Shown here: one piece after another, positions 24,688-39,910 of the stretch | Position numbering within the stretch: the stretch's first letter is position 1 | How the letters are laid out: each line of letters begins with the position of its first letter | Translations under genes and position numbers: made by a program | The notes under the pieces: model-generated | What the model saw: only the letters and a program-made list of their open reading frames with translations | Database searches by the model: none | Told to the model about the DNA's origin: nothing | NCBI RefSeq assembly: GCF_040958095.1 | Contig: NC_091180.1 | Coordinates: 557,139 to 621,138, forward strand | Source: Procambarus clarkii | Taxonomy: Eukaryota > Arthropoda > Malacostraca > Decapoda > Cambaridae | Length of the DNA: 64,000 nt | Reading direction: 5' to 3'

Positions 24688-27600
24688 CACCAGGACTACG
24701 ACCACCACCAGGACTACAACCACCATCAGGCCCAGGACCACCACCAGGACTACAACCACCACCAGCACTACAACCACCACCAGGATTACGACCATCACCA
24801 AGACCACACCCACCACCCGGACTAAGGCCTCCACCAGGACTACAACCACCACCAGGACTGCAACCACCAACAGGTCTACAACCGCCACCATGACTACAAC
24901 CACCATCAGATCTACAACCACCACCAGAACTGCGATCACCACCAGGACTTACGACCACCACCAGGACTACAACCACCAAAAGATCTAACACCACCACAAG
25001 GACTTCGACCACAACCAGGACTACAACCACCATCAGGCCCAGGACCACCACCAGGATTACAACCACCACCAGCACTACAACCACCACCAGGACTACAACC
25101 GCCACCAGGACTACAACCGCCACCAGGACTACAACCACCATCAGGCCCAGGATCACCACCAGGACTACAACCACCACCAGCACTACAACCACCACCAGTA
25201 TTACGACCATCACCAAGACCACACCCACCACTAGGACTAAGACCTCCACCAGGACTACAACCACCACCAGACTGCAACCACCAAAAGGTCTACAACCACT
25301 ACTTTGACTACAACCACCACCAGATCTACAACCACCACCAGAACTACGACCACCACCAGGACTACGACCACCACCAGGACTACAACCACCACCAGTTCTA
25401 CAACCACCACCAGGACTACAACCACCACCAGGACTACGACCACCATGACAAAGACTACCACCAGGACTACGACCACCACCAGGACTACAACCACCACCAG
25501 TTCTACAACCACCACCAGGACTACAACCACCACCAGGACTACGACCACCATGACAACGACTACCACCAGGACTACGACTACCACCAGAACTACAACCACC
25601 ACCAGTTCTACAACCACCACCAGGACTACAACCACCACCAGGACTACGACCACCATGACAACGACTACCACCAGGACTATGACCACCACCAGGACTACAA
25701 CCACCACCAGAACTAACGCCACCACAAGGTCATCGACCACAACCAGGACTACGACCACCACCAGGACTACGACCACCACCAGGACTACAACCACCACCAG
25801 AACTACAACCACAACCAGGACTACAACCACTAACAGGAATAAGACCACCACCACGACTACAACCATCACCAAGACTACACCCACCACCAGGACTAAGAAC
25901 ACAACCACGACTACAACCACCACCACGACTACAACCAAAACCAGGACTACAACCACCACTAGGTCTACACCCACCAACAGGACTAGGACCACCACCAGGA
26001 CTAACACCACCACCAGGACTACGACCACCAACAGGACTAGAACCCACACCAGGACTACAACCACCACCAGGACTAAGAACACCACCACAACCACAACCAC
26101 CACCACGACTATAACCACCATCAGGACTACAACCACCACCAGGACTACAACCAACACCAGGATTACAACCACCACCAGGACTACAACCATCATCAGGCCC
26201 AGGACCACCACCAGGACTACAACCACCACCTGCACTACAACCACCACCAGGACAACAATCACCACCAGGATTACGACCATCACCAAGACTACACCCACCA
26301 CCAGGACTAAGACCACCACCAGGACTACAACCACCACCAGGACTACGACCACCACCAGGACTACAACCCACACCTGGACTACCACCACCACCAGGACTAA
26401 GACCACCGCCATGACTACCACCACCACTAGGACAAAGACCACCGCCTGGACTACAACCCTAACCTGGACTACAACCACTACCTGGACTAAGACCTCCACC
26501 AGGACTACACCCAACACCAGGAGTAAGACCACCACCAGGACTACGACCACCAACAGGACTACACCCACCTCCAGGACTACAACCACCACCAGGACTACAA
26601 CAACCATCAGGACTAGGACCACCATCAGGAATAAGACCATCACCAGGACTAAGACCACCACCAAGACTACAGCCACCACCAGGACTACAACCACCACCAG
26701 GACTACAACCACCATCAGGACTAGGACCACCAACAAGATTACAACCACCACCAAGAATAAGACCACCACCAGGACTACAACCACAATCAGGACTACAACC
26801 ACCATCAGGCCTAGGACCACCACCAGGAATACAACCACCACTAGCACTACAACCACCACCAGGATTATGACCATCACCAAGACTACACCCACCACCCAGG
26901 ACTAAGACCTCCACCAGGACAACAACCACCACCAAGACTGCAACCACCAACAGGTCTACAACCACCAACATGACTACAACCACCACCAGGTCTACAACCA
27001 CCACTAGAACTACGACCACCACCAGGACTACGACCACCACCAGGACTAAAACCACCACCAGTTCTACAACTACCACCAGGACTAAAAGCATCACCAGGAC
27101 TACGACCACCATGACAACGACTACCATCAGGACTACGACCACCACCAGCACTACAACCTCCACCAGAACTAACACCACCACAAGGACTTCGACCACCCTC
27201 AGGACAACGACCACCACCATGACTACGACTACCACCAGCACTACGACCACCGCCAGAACTACAACCACCACCAGAACTACAACCACTACCCGGAATATGA
27301 CCACCAGAACGACAACAACCACCACTGGGACTAAGACCACCCATAAGACTACAACCCTCACCAGGATTACAACCACCACCTGGACTACGACCACCACATG
27401 GACTAAGACCATCACTAGGATTACGACCATCACTAAGACTACACCCACCACCAGGACTAAGAAAACCAACACGACTACAACCACCTCCACGATTACAACC
27501 ACAACCAGGAATACAACCACCACTAGGTCTACAACCACCAATAAGACTAGGACCACCACCAGGACTAACACAACCACCAGGACAACAACCCACACCAGGA

Positions 27601-29159
27601 CTACAACCACCACCAGGACTAGGACCACCGCCACGACTACAAACACCACCAGGACAAAGACCACCGCCTGGACTACAACCCTCATCAGGACTACAACCAC
27701 CACCAGGACTAAGACCTCCACTAGGACTACACCCACCACCAGGACTAAGACCACCACCACGACTACGACCATAACCAGTACTACAACCACCACCAGGACT
27801 ACAACCCAAACATGGACTACAACCATCAGCAGGAATAAGACCACCACTAGGACTACAACCACCACGAGGACTACAACCACCACCAAGACTAGGACCACCA
27901 CCAGGACTACAACCACCACCAGGACTAGGGCCAGCACCAGGAATAAGACCACTACCAGGACTACAACAATTACCTGGACTACACTCACCAATAGGATTAA
28001 GACAACCACTAGGATTACAACCACCACCAGAACTACGACCACCACCAGGACTACGACCACCACCAGGACTACAACCACCACCCGGACTAAGATAACCACC
28101 AGGACTAGGACACCACCAGGACTACAACAACCACCAGGACTAGGACCACCACCAGGACTACAACCACCACCCGGACTAAGATAACCACCAGGACTAAGAC
28201 CTCCACCAAGACTACAACCACCACCAGGACTACAACAACCATCAGGACCAGGACCACCACCGGGACTACTACCAACACTAGGACTTCAACCAACATCAGG
28301 ACTATTACCACAACCAGGACTAAGACCACCACCAGGAGTACAAACCTCACCAGGACAACAACAACAACCAGGACAAAGACCACAACCAGGACTACAACCC
28401 TCACCAGGACTACAACCACCAACAGGACTACAACCACCACCATCACTACAACCACCACCAGGAGTACGACCTGCACCAGGACTACAACCACCACAAGGAC
28501 TGCAACCACTACCAGAACTAGGACCCCCACCAGGAAAATGACCACCACCAGGACTACAACCACCACCAGGACTATGAAATCCACCAGGAATAAGACCACC
28601 ACTAAGGACTACAACCATCACCAGAACTACAACCACCACCAGGACTACAACCACCACCAGGATTAAGACCACCGCCACGACTACAACCACCACCAGGACA
28701 AAGACCACCTCCTGGACTACAACCTTCACCAGGACTACAACCACCACCTGGACTAAGACCTGCACCAGGACTACAACCACCACCAGGACAACAACCACCA
28801 TCAAGACTAGGACCACCACCAGGACTAACACCACCACCAACACTACGACCACCACCAGGACTACAACCCACACCAGGACTTCCATAACCATTAGGACTAT
28901 GACCACCACTACGACTGCAACCACCACCAGGATAAAGACCACCACCTGGACTACAACCCTCACCAGGACTACAACCACCACCTGGAATAAGACCACCACC
29001 AGGACTACGACCACCACCAGGACTACGACCACCACCAGGACTACAACCACCACCAGGACTACAACAACCACCAGGACTAAGACCACCGCTACGACTACAA
29101 CAACAACAGGTCTTCAACGACTACAACAGGTCTTCAACCACTAACCTAACTACAACCAG

Positions 29160-32100
29160 CTCCCGGACTACGACCACCACTAGGACTACAACCATTACCA
29201 GGACTACGACCACCATGACAACGACTCCCACCAGGACTACGACCACCACCAGTACTACGACCACCACCAGAACTACGATCATCACAACTAGAACTACAAC
29301 CACCACCAAGACTACAACCACTACCAGGAATAACACCACCACCACGACTACAACCACCACCAGGACTACAACCCTCTCCAGGATTACAACCACCACCTGG
29401 ACTATGACCAACCACCACATGAACTTAGACCATCACCAGGATTACGGCCATCACTAAGACTACACCCACCACCAGCACTAAGAACACCACCACGACTACA
29501 ACCACAACTAGGACTACAACCACCACCAGTTCTACAACCACCACCAGGACTACAACCACCACCAGGACTACGACCACCACCAGGTCTACGACCACCACCA
29601 TGATTACGACCACCACCAGGAATACGACCACCACCAGGACTACAACCACCACCAGTTCTACAACCACCACCAGGACAACAACCACCACCAACACTACGAC
29701 CACCACCATGACTACGACTACAACCAGGACTACGACCACCACCAGGACTACGACCACCACCAGGACTACAACCCCCACCAGTTCTACAACCACCACCAGG
29801 ACTACGACCACCACCATGACTACGACCACCACCATGACTACGACCACCACCAGGACCACGACCACCACCAGGACTACAAGCACCACCAGTTCTACAACCA
29901 CTACTTGGACTACCACCACCACCAGGACTATGACCCCCATTACAACGACTACCACCAGGACAACGACCACCACCAGGACTACAACCACCACCAGAACTAA
30001 CACCACCACAAGGACTTCGATCACCACCAGGATTACGACCACCACCAGGACTACAACCACCACCAGGACTACAACCACCACCAGGACCAAGACCACCACC
30101 TGGACTACAACTCTCTCCAGGATTACAACCACCACCTGGACTATGACCACCATATAGACTACGACCATAACCAGTATTACGACCATCACCAAGACTACAC
30201 CCACTACCAGGACTAAGAACACCACCACGACTGCAACCACCACCACGACTACAACCACCACCAAGACTTCGACCACAACCAGGACTACAACCACTAATAG
30301 GTCTACAACCACCAATAGGACTAGGACCACCACCAGGACTAACACCACCACCAGGACTACGACCACCACCAGGACTACAACCCATACCAGGACTACAACA
30401 ACCACCAGGACTAAGAACACCACAACGACTACAACCACCACCACGACTACAACCACCATCAGGACTAGGACCACCAACAGGACTACAACCACTACCAGGA
30501 TTACAACCACCACTAGGATTAAGACCACCATCAGGACTACGACCACCATAACGACTACAACCACCACCAGGACTACAACCACCACCAGGACTACAACCAC
30601 CACCAGGACTACGACCACCACTATGACTACGACCACCACTTTAACTAAGACCACCACCAGGACTACGACAATCACCAGGACTACAACCACCAACAGAACT
30701 AACACCACAACAAGGACTTCGACCACCACTAGGACTAAGAAGACCACCAGGGCTACAACCACCACTACGACTACAACTACCACCAGGACTAAGACCACCA
30801 CCAGGAATACTACCACCACAAGGACTACAACCCCCACCAGGACTACAACCACCACCAGTACTAGGACCACCAACAGGAATAAGACCACCACCAGGACTAA
30901 GAATACCACCAGGACTAGGACCACCACCAGGATTACGACAACCACTAAGACTTCGACCACCACCAGGACTACAACCACCACTAGGTCTACAACCTCCACT
31001 AGGACAAGGACCACTACCAGAACTAACACCACACCCAGGTCTACGACCACCACCAGCACTACAACCCACACCAGGACTTCAACCACCACAAAGACTATGA
31101 CCACCGCCACGACTACAACCACCACCAGGCCAAAGACCACCGCCTGGACTACAACCCTCACCCGGACAACAACCACCACTTGGACTAGGACCTCCACCAG
31201 GACTACACCCACCACCAGAACTAAGTCCACCAGGACTACGACAACCACCACGACTATACCCACCACCAGTACTACAACCACCACCAGGACAACAACCACC
31301 ACCAGGACTAGGACCACCATCAGGAATAAGACCATCACCAGGACTATGACTACCACCAGGACTACAACCACCACCAGGACTACAACCACCATCAGGACTA
31401 CAACCACCATTAGGACTAGGACCACCAACAGGATTACTACCACCACCAGGATTAAGACCACCACCAGGACTACGACCACCACCAGGACTACAACCACCAC
31501 CAGGACTACAACCACCATCAGGCCCAGGACCACCACCAGGACTACAACCACCACCAGCACTACAACCACCACCAGGATTACGACCATCACCAAGACCACA
31601 CCCACCACCAGGACTAAGGCCTCCACCAGGACTACAACCACCACCAGGACTGCAACCACGAACAGGTCTACAACCACCACCATGACAACAACCACCATCA
31701 GATCTACAACCACCACCAGAACTACGATCACCACCAGGAATACAGCCACCACCAGATCTAACACCACCATAAGGACTTCGACCACAACCAGGACTACAAC
31801 CACCACCAGGACTACAACCACCATCAGGCCCAGGACCACCACCAGGACTACAACCACCACCAGCACTACAACCACCACCAGGACTACAACCGCCACCTGG
31901 ACTACAACCACCATCAGGCCCAGGACCACCACCAGGACTACAACCACCACCAGCACTACAACCACCACCAGGATTACGACCATCACCACGACCACACCCA
32001 CCACCAGGGCTAAGGCCTCCACCAGGATTACAACCACCACCAGACTGCAACCACCAAAAGGTCTACAACCACCACTATAACTACAACCACCACCAGATCT

Positions 32101-33900
32101 ACAACCACCACCAGAACTACGACCACCACCAGGACTACGACCACCACCAGGACTACAACCACCACCAGTTCTACAACCACCACCAGGACTACAACCACCA
32201 CCAGGACTACGACCACCATGACAACGACTACCACCAGGACTATGACCACCACCAGGACTACAACCACCACCAGAACTAACGCCACCACAAGGACTTCGAC
32301 CACAACCAGGACTACGACCACCACCAGGACTACGACCACCATCAGGACTACGACCACCACAAGGACTACGAACACCACCAGAACTACAACCACAACCAGG
32401 ACTACAACCACTAACAGGAATAAGACCACCACCACGACTACAACCATCACCAAGACTACACCCACCAACAGGACTAAGAACACAACCACCACCACGACTA
32501 CAACCAAAACCAGGACTACAGCCACCACTAGGTCTACACCTACCAACAGGATTAGGACCACCACCAGGACTAACACCACCACCAGGACTACGACCACCAC
32601 CAGGACTAGAACCCACACCAGGACTACAACCACCACCAGGACTAAGAACACCACCACGACCACAACCACCACCACGACTATAACCACCATCAGGACTACA
32701 ACCACCATCATCACTACAACCAACACCAGGATTACAACCACTACCAGGAGTAAGACCACCACCAGGACTACGACCACCACCAGGACTACAACCACCATCA
32801 GGCCCAGGACCACCACCAGGACTACAACCACCACCTGCACTACAACCACCACCAGGACAACAATCACCACCAGGATTACGACCATCACCAAGACTACACC
32901 CACCACCAGGACTAAGACCACCACCAGGACTACAACCACCACCAGGACTACGACCACCACCAGGACTACAACCCACACCAGGACTACCAACACCACCAGG
33001 ACTAAGACCACCGCCATGACTACCACCACCACTAGGACAAAGACCACCGCCTGGACTACAACCCTAACCTGGACTACAACCACTACCTGGACTAAGACCT
33101 CCACCAGGACTACACCCAACACCAGGAGTAAGACCACCACCAGGACTACGATCCCCAACAGGATTACACCCTCCTCCAGGACTACAACCACCACCAGGAC
33201 TACAACAACCATCAGGACTAGGACCACCATCAGGAATAAGACCATCACCAGGACTAAGACCACCACTTAGACTACAGCCACCACCAGGACTACAACCACC
33301 ACCAGGACTACAACCACCATCAGGACTAGGACCACCAACAAGATTACAACCACCACCAAGAATAAGACCACCACCAGGACTACAACCACCACCAGGACAA
33401 CAACCACCACCTGGATTAAGACCACCGCCACGACTACAACCACCACCAGGACAAAGACCACCGCCTGGACTACAACCTTCACCAGGACTACAACCACCAC
33501 CTGGAATAAGACCTGCACCAGGACTACAACCACCACCAGGACAACAACCACCATCAATACTAGGACCACCACCAGGACTAACACCACCACCAGGACTACG
33601 ACCACCACCAGGACTATAACCTACACCAGGACTTCCATCACCATTAGGACTATGACCACCACTACGACTGCAACCACCACCAGGATAAAGACCACCACCT
33701 GGACTACAACCCTCACCAGGACTACAACCACCACCTGGAATAAGACCACCACCAGGACTACGACCACCACCAGGACTACGACCACCACCAGGACTACAAC
33801 CACCACCGGAGCTAACACCTCCACAAGGACCTCGACCACCACCAGTATTACTACCACCACCAGGACTACGACCACCAATATAACTACAACTACCACCTGG
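29160..33900. repeat. Second copy of a multi-kb array duplication (empty site for BEL-1)
   Basis: Rare variants here repeat those of 11985-14236 plus 24683-29080. Matching anchors are 11987 with 29162, 14232 with 31457, 26371 with 32976, and 28890 with 33642. With BEL-1 and its duplicated target bases removed, the offset is about 6.72-6.77 kb on the left, 6.60 kb in the middle and 4.75 kb on the right. The fall reflects about 1.85 kb present at 26.8-28.6 kb and missing here. At 31457-31461 the sequence runs through ACCAC once, with no insertion: an unoccupied paralogous site. Confidence 0.85.
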
Positions 33901-35359
33901 ACAACAACCACCACCACGACTACAACCACATCCAGGAGAAAGACCACCACCAAGACTACACCCACCACTAGGACTACGACCACCACCAGGACTACAACCA
34001 CCACTAGGTATACAGCCACCACTAGGACTAGGACCACCACCAGGATTAAGACCACCACCAGGACTACAACCACCACCAGGACTACAACCCACACCTGGAC
34101 TACAACAACCACCAGGATTAACACCACCGCCACGACTACAACCACCACTAGGACAAAGACCACCGCCTGGACTACAACCTTCACCAGGACTACAACCACC
34201 ACCTGAACTAAGACCTGCACCAGGACTACAACCACCACCAGTACAACAACCACCACCAGGACAACAACCACCATCAAGACTAGGACCACCACCAGGACTA
34301 CAACCACCACCAAGACTACAACCACCGCCAGGACTACAACCACCACCAGGACTACAACAACCACCAGGACTAAGACCTGTACCAGGACTACAACCACCAC
34401 CAGGACTACAACCACCACCAGGACAACAACCACTACCAGGACAGCAACCACCACCAGAACTAAGACCACCACCAGGAATACTACCACAACCTGGACTACA
34501 ACCATCCCCTGGACTACACCCACTACCAGGACTAAGACCACCACTAGGATTACATCCACCACCAGGACTAAGACCACCACCAAGACCACAACCACCACCA
34601 GGACTAAGATAACCACCAGGACTAGGATCACCGCCAGGACTACAACCACCACCAGGACTAGAACCACCATCAGGACTAGGACCACCACCAGGACTACAAC
34701 CACCAGCAGGATTTCAACCAACATCAGGACTATTACCTCAACCAGGATTAAGCAACCACCCGGAGTACAACCCTCACCAGGACAACAACTACAACCAGGA
34801 CAAAGACTACCACCAGGATTACAACCCTTACCAGGATTACAACCATCACTGGGACTACAACCATACCAGGACTACAAACACCACCAGGACTACAACCACC
34901 ATCAAGACTAGGACCACCACCAGGACTACAACCACCACCAAAACTACAACCAGCACCAGGACTACAACCACCACCAGGACTTTAACCACCACCAGGACTA
35001 AGACCACCACCAGGAATACTACCACCACCAAGACTACAACCGTCACCAGGACTAAAACCACCACCAGGACTAGGACCACATCCGGGAATAAGACCACCAC
35101 CAAGACTACAGCAATCACCGGGACTACACCCACCACCAGGACTAAGACCACCACTAGGATTAAAACCACTAACAGGACTAAGACCACCACCAGGACTTCG
35201 ACCTCCACCAGGACTATGACCACCACCAGGACTACAACCACCACCAGAACTACAATCATCACCAGGACTAGGACCTCCACCTGGAATAACACCACCACCA
35301 GGACTTTAACCATCACTAGGACTACAACAACCACCAGGACTACAACAACCACCAGGACT

Positions 35360-36045
35360 ACAACCACCACCAAGTCTACATCCACCACCTGGAATAAGAC
35401 CACCACCACGACTACAACCACCACCAGGACAAAGACTACTACCTGGACTACAACCCTCACCACGACTAGAACCACCACCTAGAATAAGACCACCACCAGG
35501 TCTACAACCACCACTAGGACTAGGACCACCACCAGGACTAACACCACCACCAGGACTACAACCCACACCAGGACTACAACCACCACCAGGACTAAGACCA
35601 CAACCACGACTACAACCACCATCATGACAAAGACCACCCCCTGGACTACAACCCTCACTAGGACTACAACCACCACATGAACTAAGGCCTCCACCAGGAT
35701 TACACCCACCACCAGGACTAAGACCACAACCAGGACTACAGCCACCACCAGGACTACAACCACCAACAGTACTACAACCCTCACAAGGACTACAACCACC
35801 ACCAGGTGTACATCCACCACCTGGAATAAGACCACCACCACCACGACTACAACCACCACCAGGACAAAGACCACTACCTGGACTACAACCCTCACCACGA
35901 CTAGAACCACCACCTAGAATAAGACCACCACCAGGTCTACAACCACCACTAGGACTAGGACCACCACCAGGACTAACACCACCACCAGGACTACAACCCA
36001 CACTAGGACTACAACCACCACCAGGACTAAGACCACCACCACGAC
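35360..36045. repeat. 435-bp tandem duplication in the array
   Basis: A distinctive stretch (CTAGAACCACCACCTAGAAT and its surroundings) at about 35470 recurs at about 35905, a 435-bp offset. The homology covers about 250 bp of each copy. 435 is not a multiple of 18, so the period includes indel-bearing units. Confidence 0.75.
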
Positions 36046-37991
36046 TACAACAACCATCAGGACAAAGACCACCGCCTGTACTACAACCCTCACCAGGACT
36101 ACAACCACCACCTGGACTAAGACCTCCACCAGGACTACACCCACCACCAGGACTAAGACCACCACCAGGACTACGGCCACCACCAGGACTACAACCACCA
36201 ACAGGACTACAACCCTCACAAGGACTAAAACCACCAGCAGGACTAAGACCACAACCTGGACTACAACCACCACCAGGACAACAACCACCATCAAGACTAG
36301 GACCACCACCAGGACTACAACCTCCTCCAGGAGTACAACCACCATCAGGACTATAACCACCAACAGGACTAAGACCACCACCAGGAATACTACCACCACC
36401 AAGACTATAACCATCGTTAGGACTACAACTACCACCAGGACTAGGACCAGAACCAGGAATAAGACCACCACCTGGACTACAACCATCACCTGGACTACAC
36501 CCACCACCAGGAATAAGACCACCACTAGGATTACATCCACCACCAGGACTATAATCACCACCAGGACTAAGATAACCATCAGGACTAAGACCACCACCAG
36601 GACTACAGCCACCACCAGGCCTAGAACCACCATCATGACTAGGACCACCACCAAGACTACAACCACCAGCAGGATTTCAACCAACATCAGGACTATTACC
36701 ACAACCAGGACTAAGACAACCACCCGGAGTACAACCCTCACCAGGAGAACAAACACAACCAGGACAAAGACTACCACCAGGATTACAACCCTTACCAGGA
36801 CTACAACCACCACTAGGACTACAACCACGACCAGCACTACAACCCTTACCAGGACTACAAACACAACTAGGACTACAACCACGACCAGGACTACAACCAC
36901 CATAAGGACTACAACCACCACCAGGAGTTCGACTTGCACCAGGTCTACAACCACCACCAGGACTACAACCACCACCAGAACTAAGAACCCCACCAGGACT
37001 ATGACCACCACCAAGACAACAACTACCACCAGAACTACAATCACCACCAGGACTAGGACCTCCACCAGGAATAACACCACCACCAGGACTTAAACCATCA
37101 CCAGGACTACAACCCTCACCTAGATTACCAGGACTACAACCACCACCTAGAATAAGACCACCACCAGGTCTACAATTACCACTAGGACTAGGGCCACCAC
37201 CAGGACTAACACCATCACCAAGACTACAACCCACACCAGGACTACAACCACCACCACGACTACAACCACCACCAGGACAAAGACCACCTCCTGGACTACA
37301 ACACTCACCAGGACTACAAAAATTATCTGGAATAAAGACCACCACCAGGACTACGACAACCAGCAGGACTAAGACCACCACCAGGACTAGGACCATCAAC
37401 AGGACTACTCCCACCAACAGGACTAAGACCACCACCAGGACTACAACTACCACCAGGACTACAACTACTACAAGGACTAAGACCACCACCAGGACTAAGA
37501 CCACCACCAGGACTAGGACCACCACCAGGACGACGACCACTACTAGGATTATACCCACCAACAGGACTCCACCCACCAACAGGACTAAGACCACCACCAG
37601 GATTACAACCACCACCAGGTTTACAACCCTCACCAGGACTACAACCACCACTTGGACTATGACCAGGACATGGACTAAGACCATTTCCAGGATTACGACA
37701 ATCACCTAGATTACACCCACCACCAGGACTATGAACACCACCACGACTACAACCACCATCACGACTACAACCACCACCAGGACTACGACCTCTACCAGGA
37801 ATTGAAACACAACTAGGTCAAAAACCACCAGTAGGACCACAACCAGGACTAACACCACCACCAGGACTACGACCACCACTCGGACAACAACCCACACCAG
37901 GACTACAACCACCGCCAGGAGTAAGACCACTGCCACGACGACAACTCTCATCAGGACTACAACCACCACCTGGACTAAGACCTACACCAGG

Positions 37992-37996
37992 ACTAC
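37992..37996. repeat. Target-site duplication of BEL-2, left copy (ACTAC)
   Basis: ACTAC lies directly before the left LTR start TGTGGGAT and is repeated at 48192-48196 directly after the right LTR end CCAACA. Confidence 0.85.
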
Positions 37997-39583
37997 TGTG
38001 GGATATTTGGGTTTGATTCTGATTAATTAATAATTAAAGTAGTAAATTAAATTACGAAGGACCACCCGCTTTTAAAGTAAAGAGGGAAACTGAGAATTTC
38101 AGATCATTAGATAAAATTCTAGAGAAAACCAGTGACTATGAATATGACTAGAAAGTATGATCATAAGAATAATTAATGGGCTGTATTATTAAAAACCAAA
38201 CCTCAAACACCTACATTGGGGGGTTATTACTGGAGGTCAGTACGTCCAGGAATCAGTGTGGTTCGTTCACTAATTCTATTAATAAAAATCTAATCCTATA
38301 ATTAATGTTGAATATAATATTATTCATACAAAGAAGAACATGAATATGAGCATAATAATGAGTTACAGTAAATCACACATTATGTTGTACATTCTGAATG
38401 TATCAAATTGCAAAGTTATGAATAAAAGAAATAAGCCTTAGCTGGTAATAGATTCCTTTAGATAACCCTGGCAGTCCTCTTAATCTCCAAGTCTGGTACA
38501 CCGACGAATGACACGGTTAGCATGGAGAAGACAGCATGAGGAATTCGTCTCTCGAGCTGCAAGATAAATGAATACCAGTAGCAATTGATTTAACTACTCA
38601 ATACATATTCAAGATTATTGATATCTACAGATAGAATTCTAATCACCTGTTATTAGGTGTTGTCTTGCCGCGTGACGTGCAATCACCCTGCCATTAATAC
38701 ACTTATAAATGATGCATCAAATAAAAGTACTTAACTGTGGGCACTGTGTAAGTATTAAGATTGCCGTAATTACGTATCCTAAATTCAGGTGAGCTTATCC
38801 TGGATTTGTACGTTTCAAGTTGGCTGATCACGTGTCGTCAGGAACCAAGTCTAGGGGTCCCGTATTTAACACCAGCACTAGTTGAAGATATTATCTGCAA
38901 GGTCGTTCACGCCTCACAGTAGCGGCTTTCATCTGTGGATAGACACACGTGTCCTATTTGCTGGACAATGGCGTCTTTTGTGAGTACGGTAAGCGCAGGT
39001 CTGCCTCTCTTCGGTTCCCCACGTGTACTGAGGATGGCATGACGTCCCTCCTACCCACGCCCAGTCGACGTTCACAACACAAATTATTGGCATGAACATT
39101 AATATTTCTCGCATTCGCGCTTGAAACTCTAAAGACTGGACGGGTTTATTATTTAGAGGAACGAAATATTATTATTTAACTATTTAAGAATAGTAAAGAT
39201 ATAAGGAAGAGGAATTAATGTCTCCCCATAGCATTCATTGATGACGCTACCTCTATCGCGAGGTAAACGTTTTGATTCTAAAGCTCTATTCGGCTTTTAG
39301 TTAGAGAACCATTCGTCTGCAATCAGTTGCCATACAGAATGCTTTAATTATGGAGAATCGTATTTAATTCTCACACAAATTGTATATAATGTGTTTTACT
39401 GTAAAGAAATCTGACGCAATACTGGCGTCAGATGACGTGAGAATTCTAGCCTAATGCACAGATGAATTATTAGTACAGGAGAATTCTACGAGTTGTTAAT
39501 TTTACTTACTACAATATTAATATGGTTAGTAATAAGTAATGAGAATACAACAATGCTGTATTCGATGTTGGAAATATCCAACA
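37997..39583 (-). repeat. BEL-2 3' LTR (left)
   Basis: A 1,587-bp direct repeat of 46607-48191. The coding-strand start is TGTTGGATATTTCCAACA, a one-off form of the BEL-1 palindrome, and the end is CCCACA. It contains the inverted repeat TCTGACGC...GCGTCAGA followed by TGACGTGA at 39410-39440. Confidence 0.93.
39410..39440. promoter_or_regulatory. Conserved LTR inverted repeat with CRE-like TGACGTGA
   Basis: The 8-base arms TCTGACGC and GCGTCAGA are separated by 7 bases and followed by TGACGTGA. The BEL-2 partner LTR has it at 48018-48048. BEL-1 LTRs keep the left arm and TGACGTGA (15682-15712, 24505-24535). TGACGT is the core of CREB/ATF sites. A role in LTR transcription is inference. Confidence 0.35.
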
Positions 39584-39910
39584 TAACTCCGGGGGGGGGG
39601 GGGTTCCCAGGGTCGCAGTGTACTGTGTTGTACTGACCTATCCCGAAGTGATATTAAGATTAATACATTAGTATGTTAGTATGTTAGTACACACATAACG
39701 AACGTCCCGGATTTATCAAGGACTTACAAGAATTTAAGTCTTGTTATTCACATGTCAACTGAAACATGTTGTTTGTAGCCTACACAATATTTATAAATTT
39801 AACTCTCCCAATTTAAACTAACAGACTCTACAGTGATACGATATCTTGGGTCATAGTGACGTGTAATGTTTCGTTACATGATATCACATCATAGTATCAG
39901 TACAGTTTTC
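39584..39910 (-). other. BEL-2 3' non-coding region with 13-base C tract
   Basis: It lies between pol and the 3' LTR. On the coding strand a run of 13 C (G on plus at 39591-39603) followed by GGAGTTA abuts the LTR. This is the place where a polypurine tract would be expected. BEL-1 has C6 there, so the tract length varies. Confidence 0.6.

Larger units (their letters stand above)
24683..37996. repeat. Giant 18-bp minisatellite, segment 2
   Basis: The array resumes in register after BEL-1 and runs 13.3 kb to BEL-2. The unit is the same as in segment 1, with more AAGACCACCACC and CCGCC variants toward the right. Five frames are again free of systematic stops. The only clearly irregular spot is about 29094-29160 (ACAACAACAGG, CCTAACTAC words), at the boundary between two copies of a multi-kb duplication. 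Confidence 0.93.

Noticed and set aside
28602..29145. Separate gene suggested by a CCCCSR-type start near 29117
   Set aside because: It starts in the irregular duplication junction and runs through ordinary array in the S-P-G-G-G-C register.
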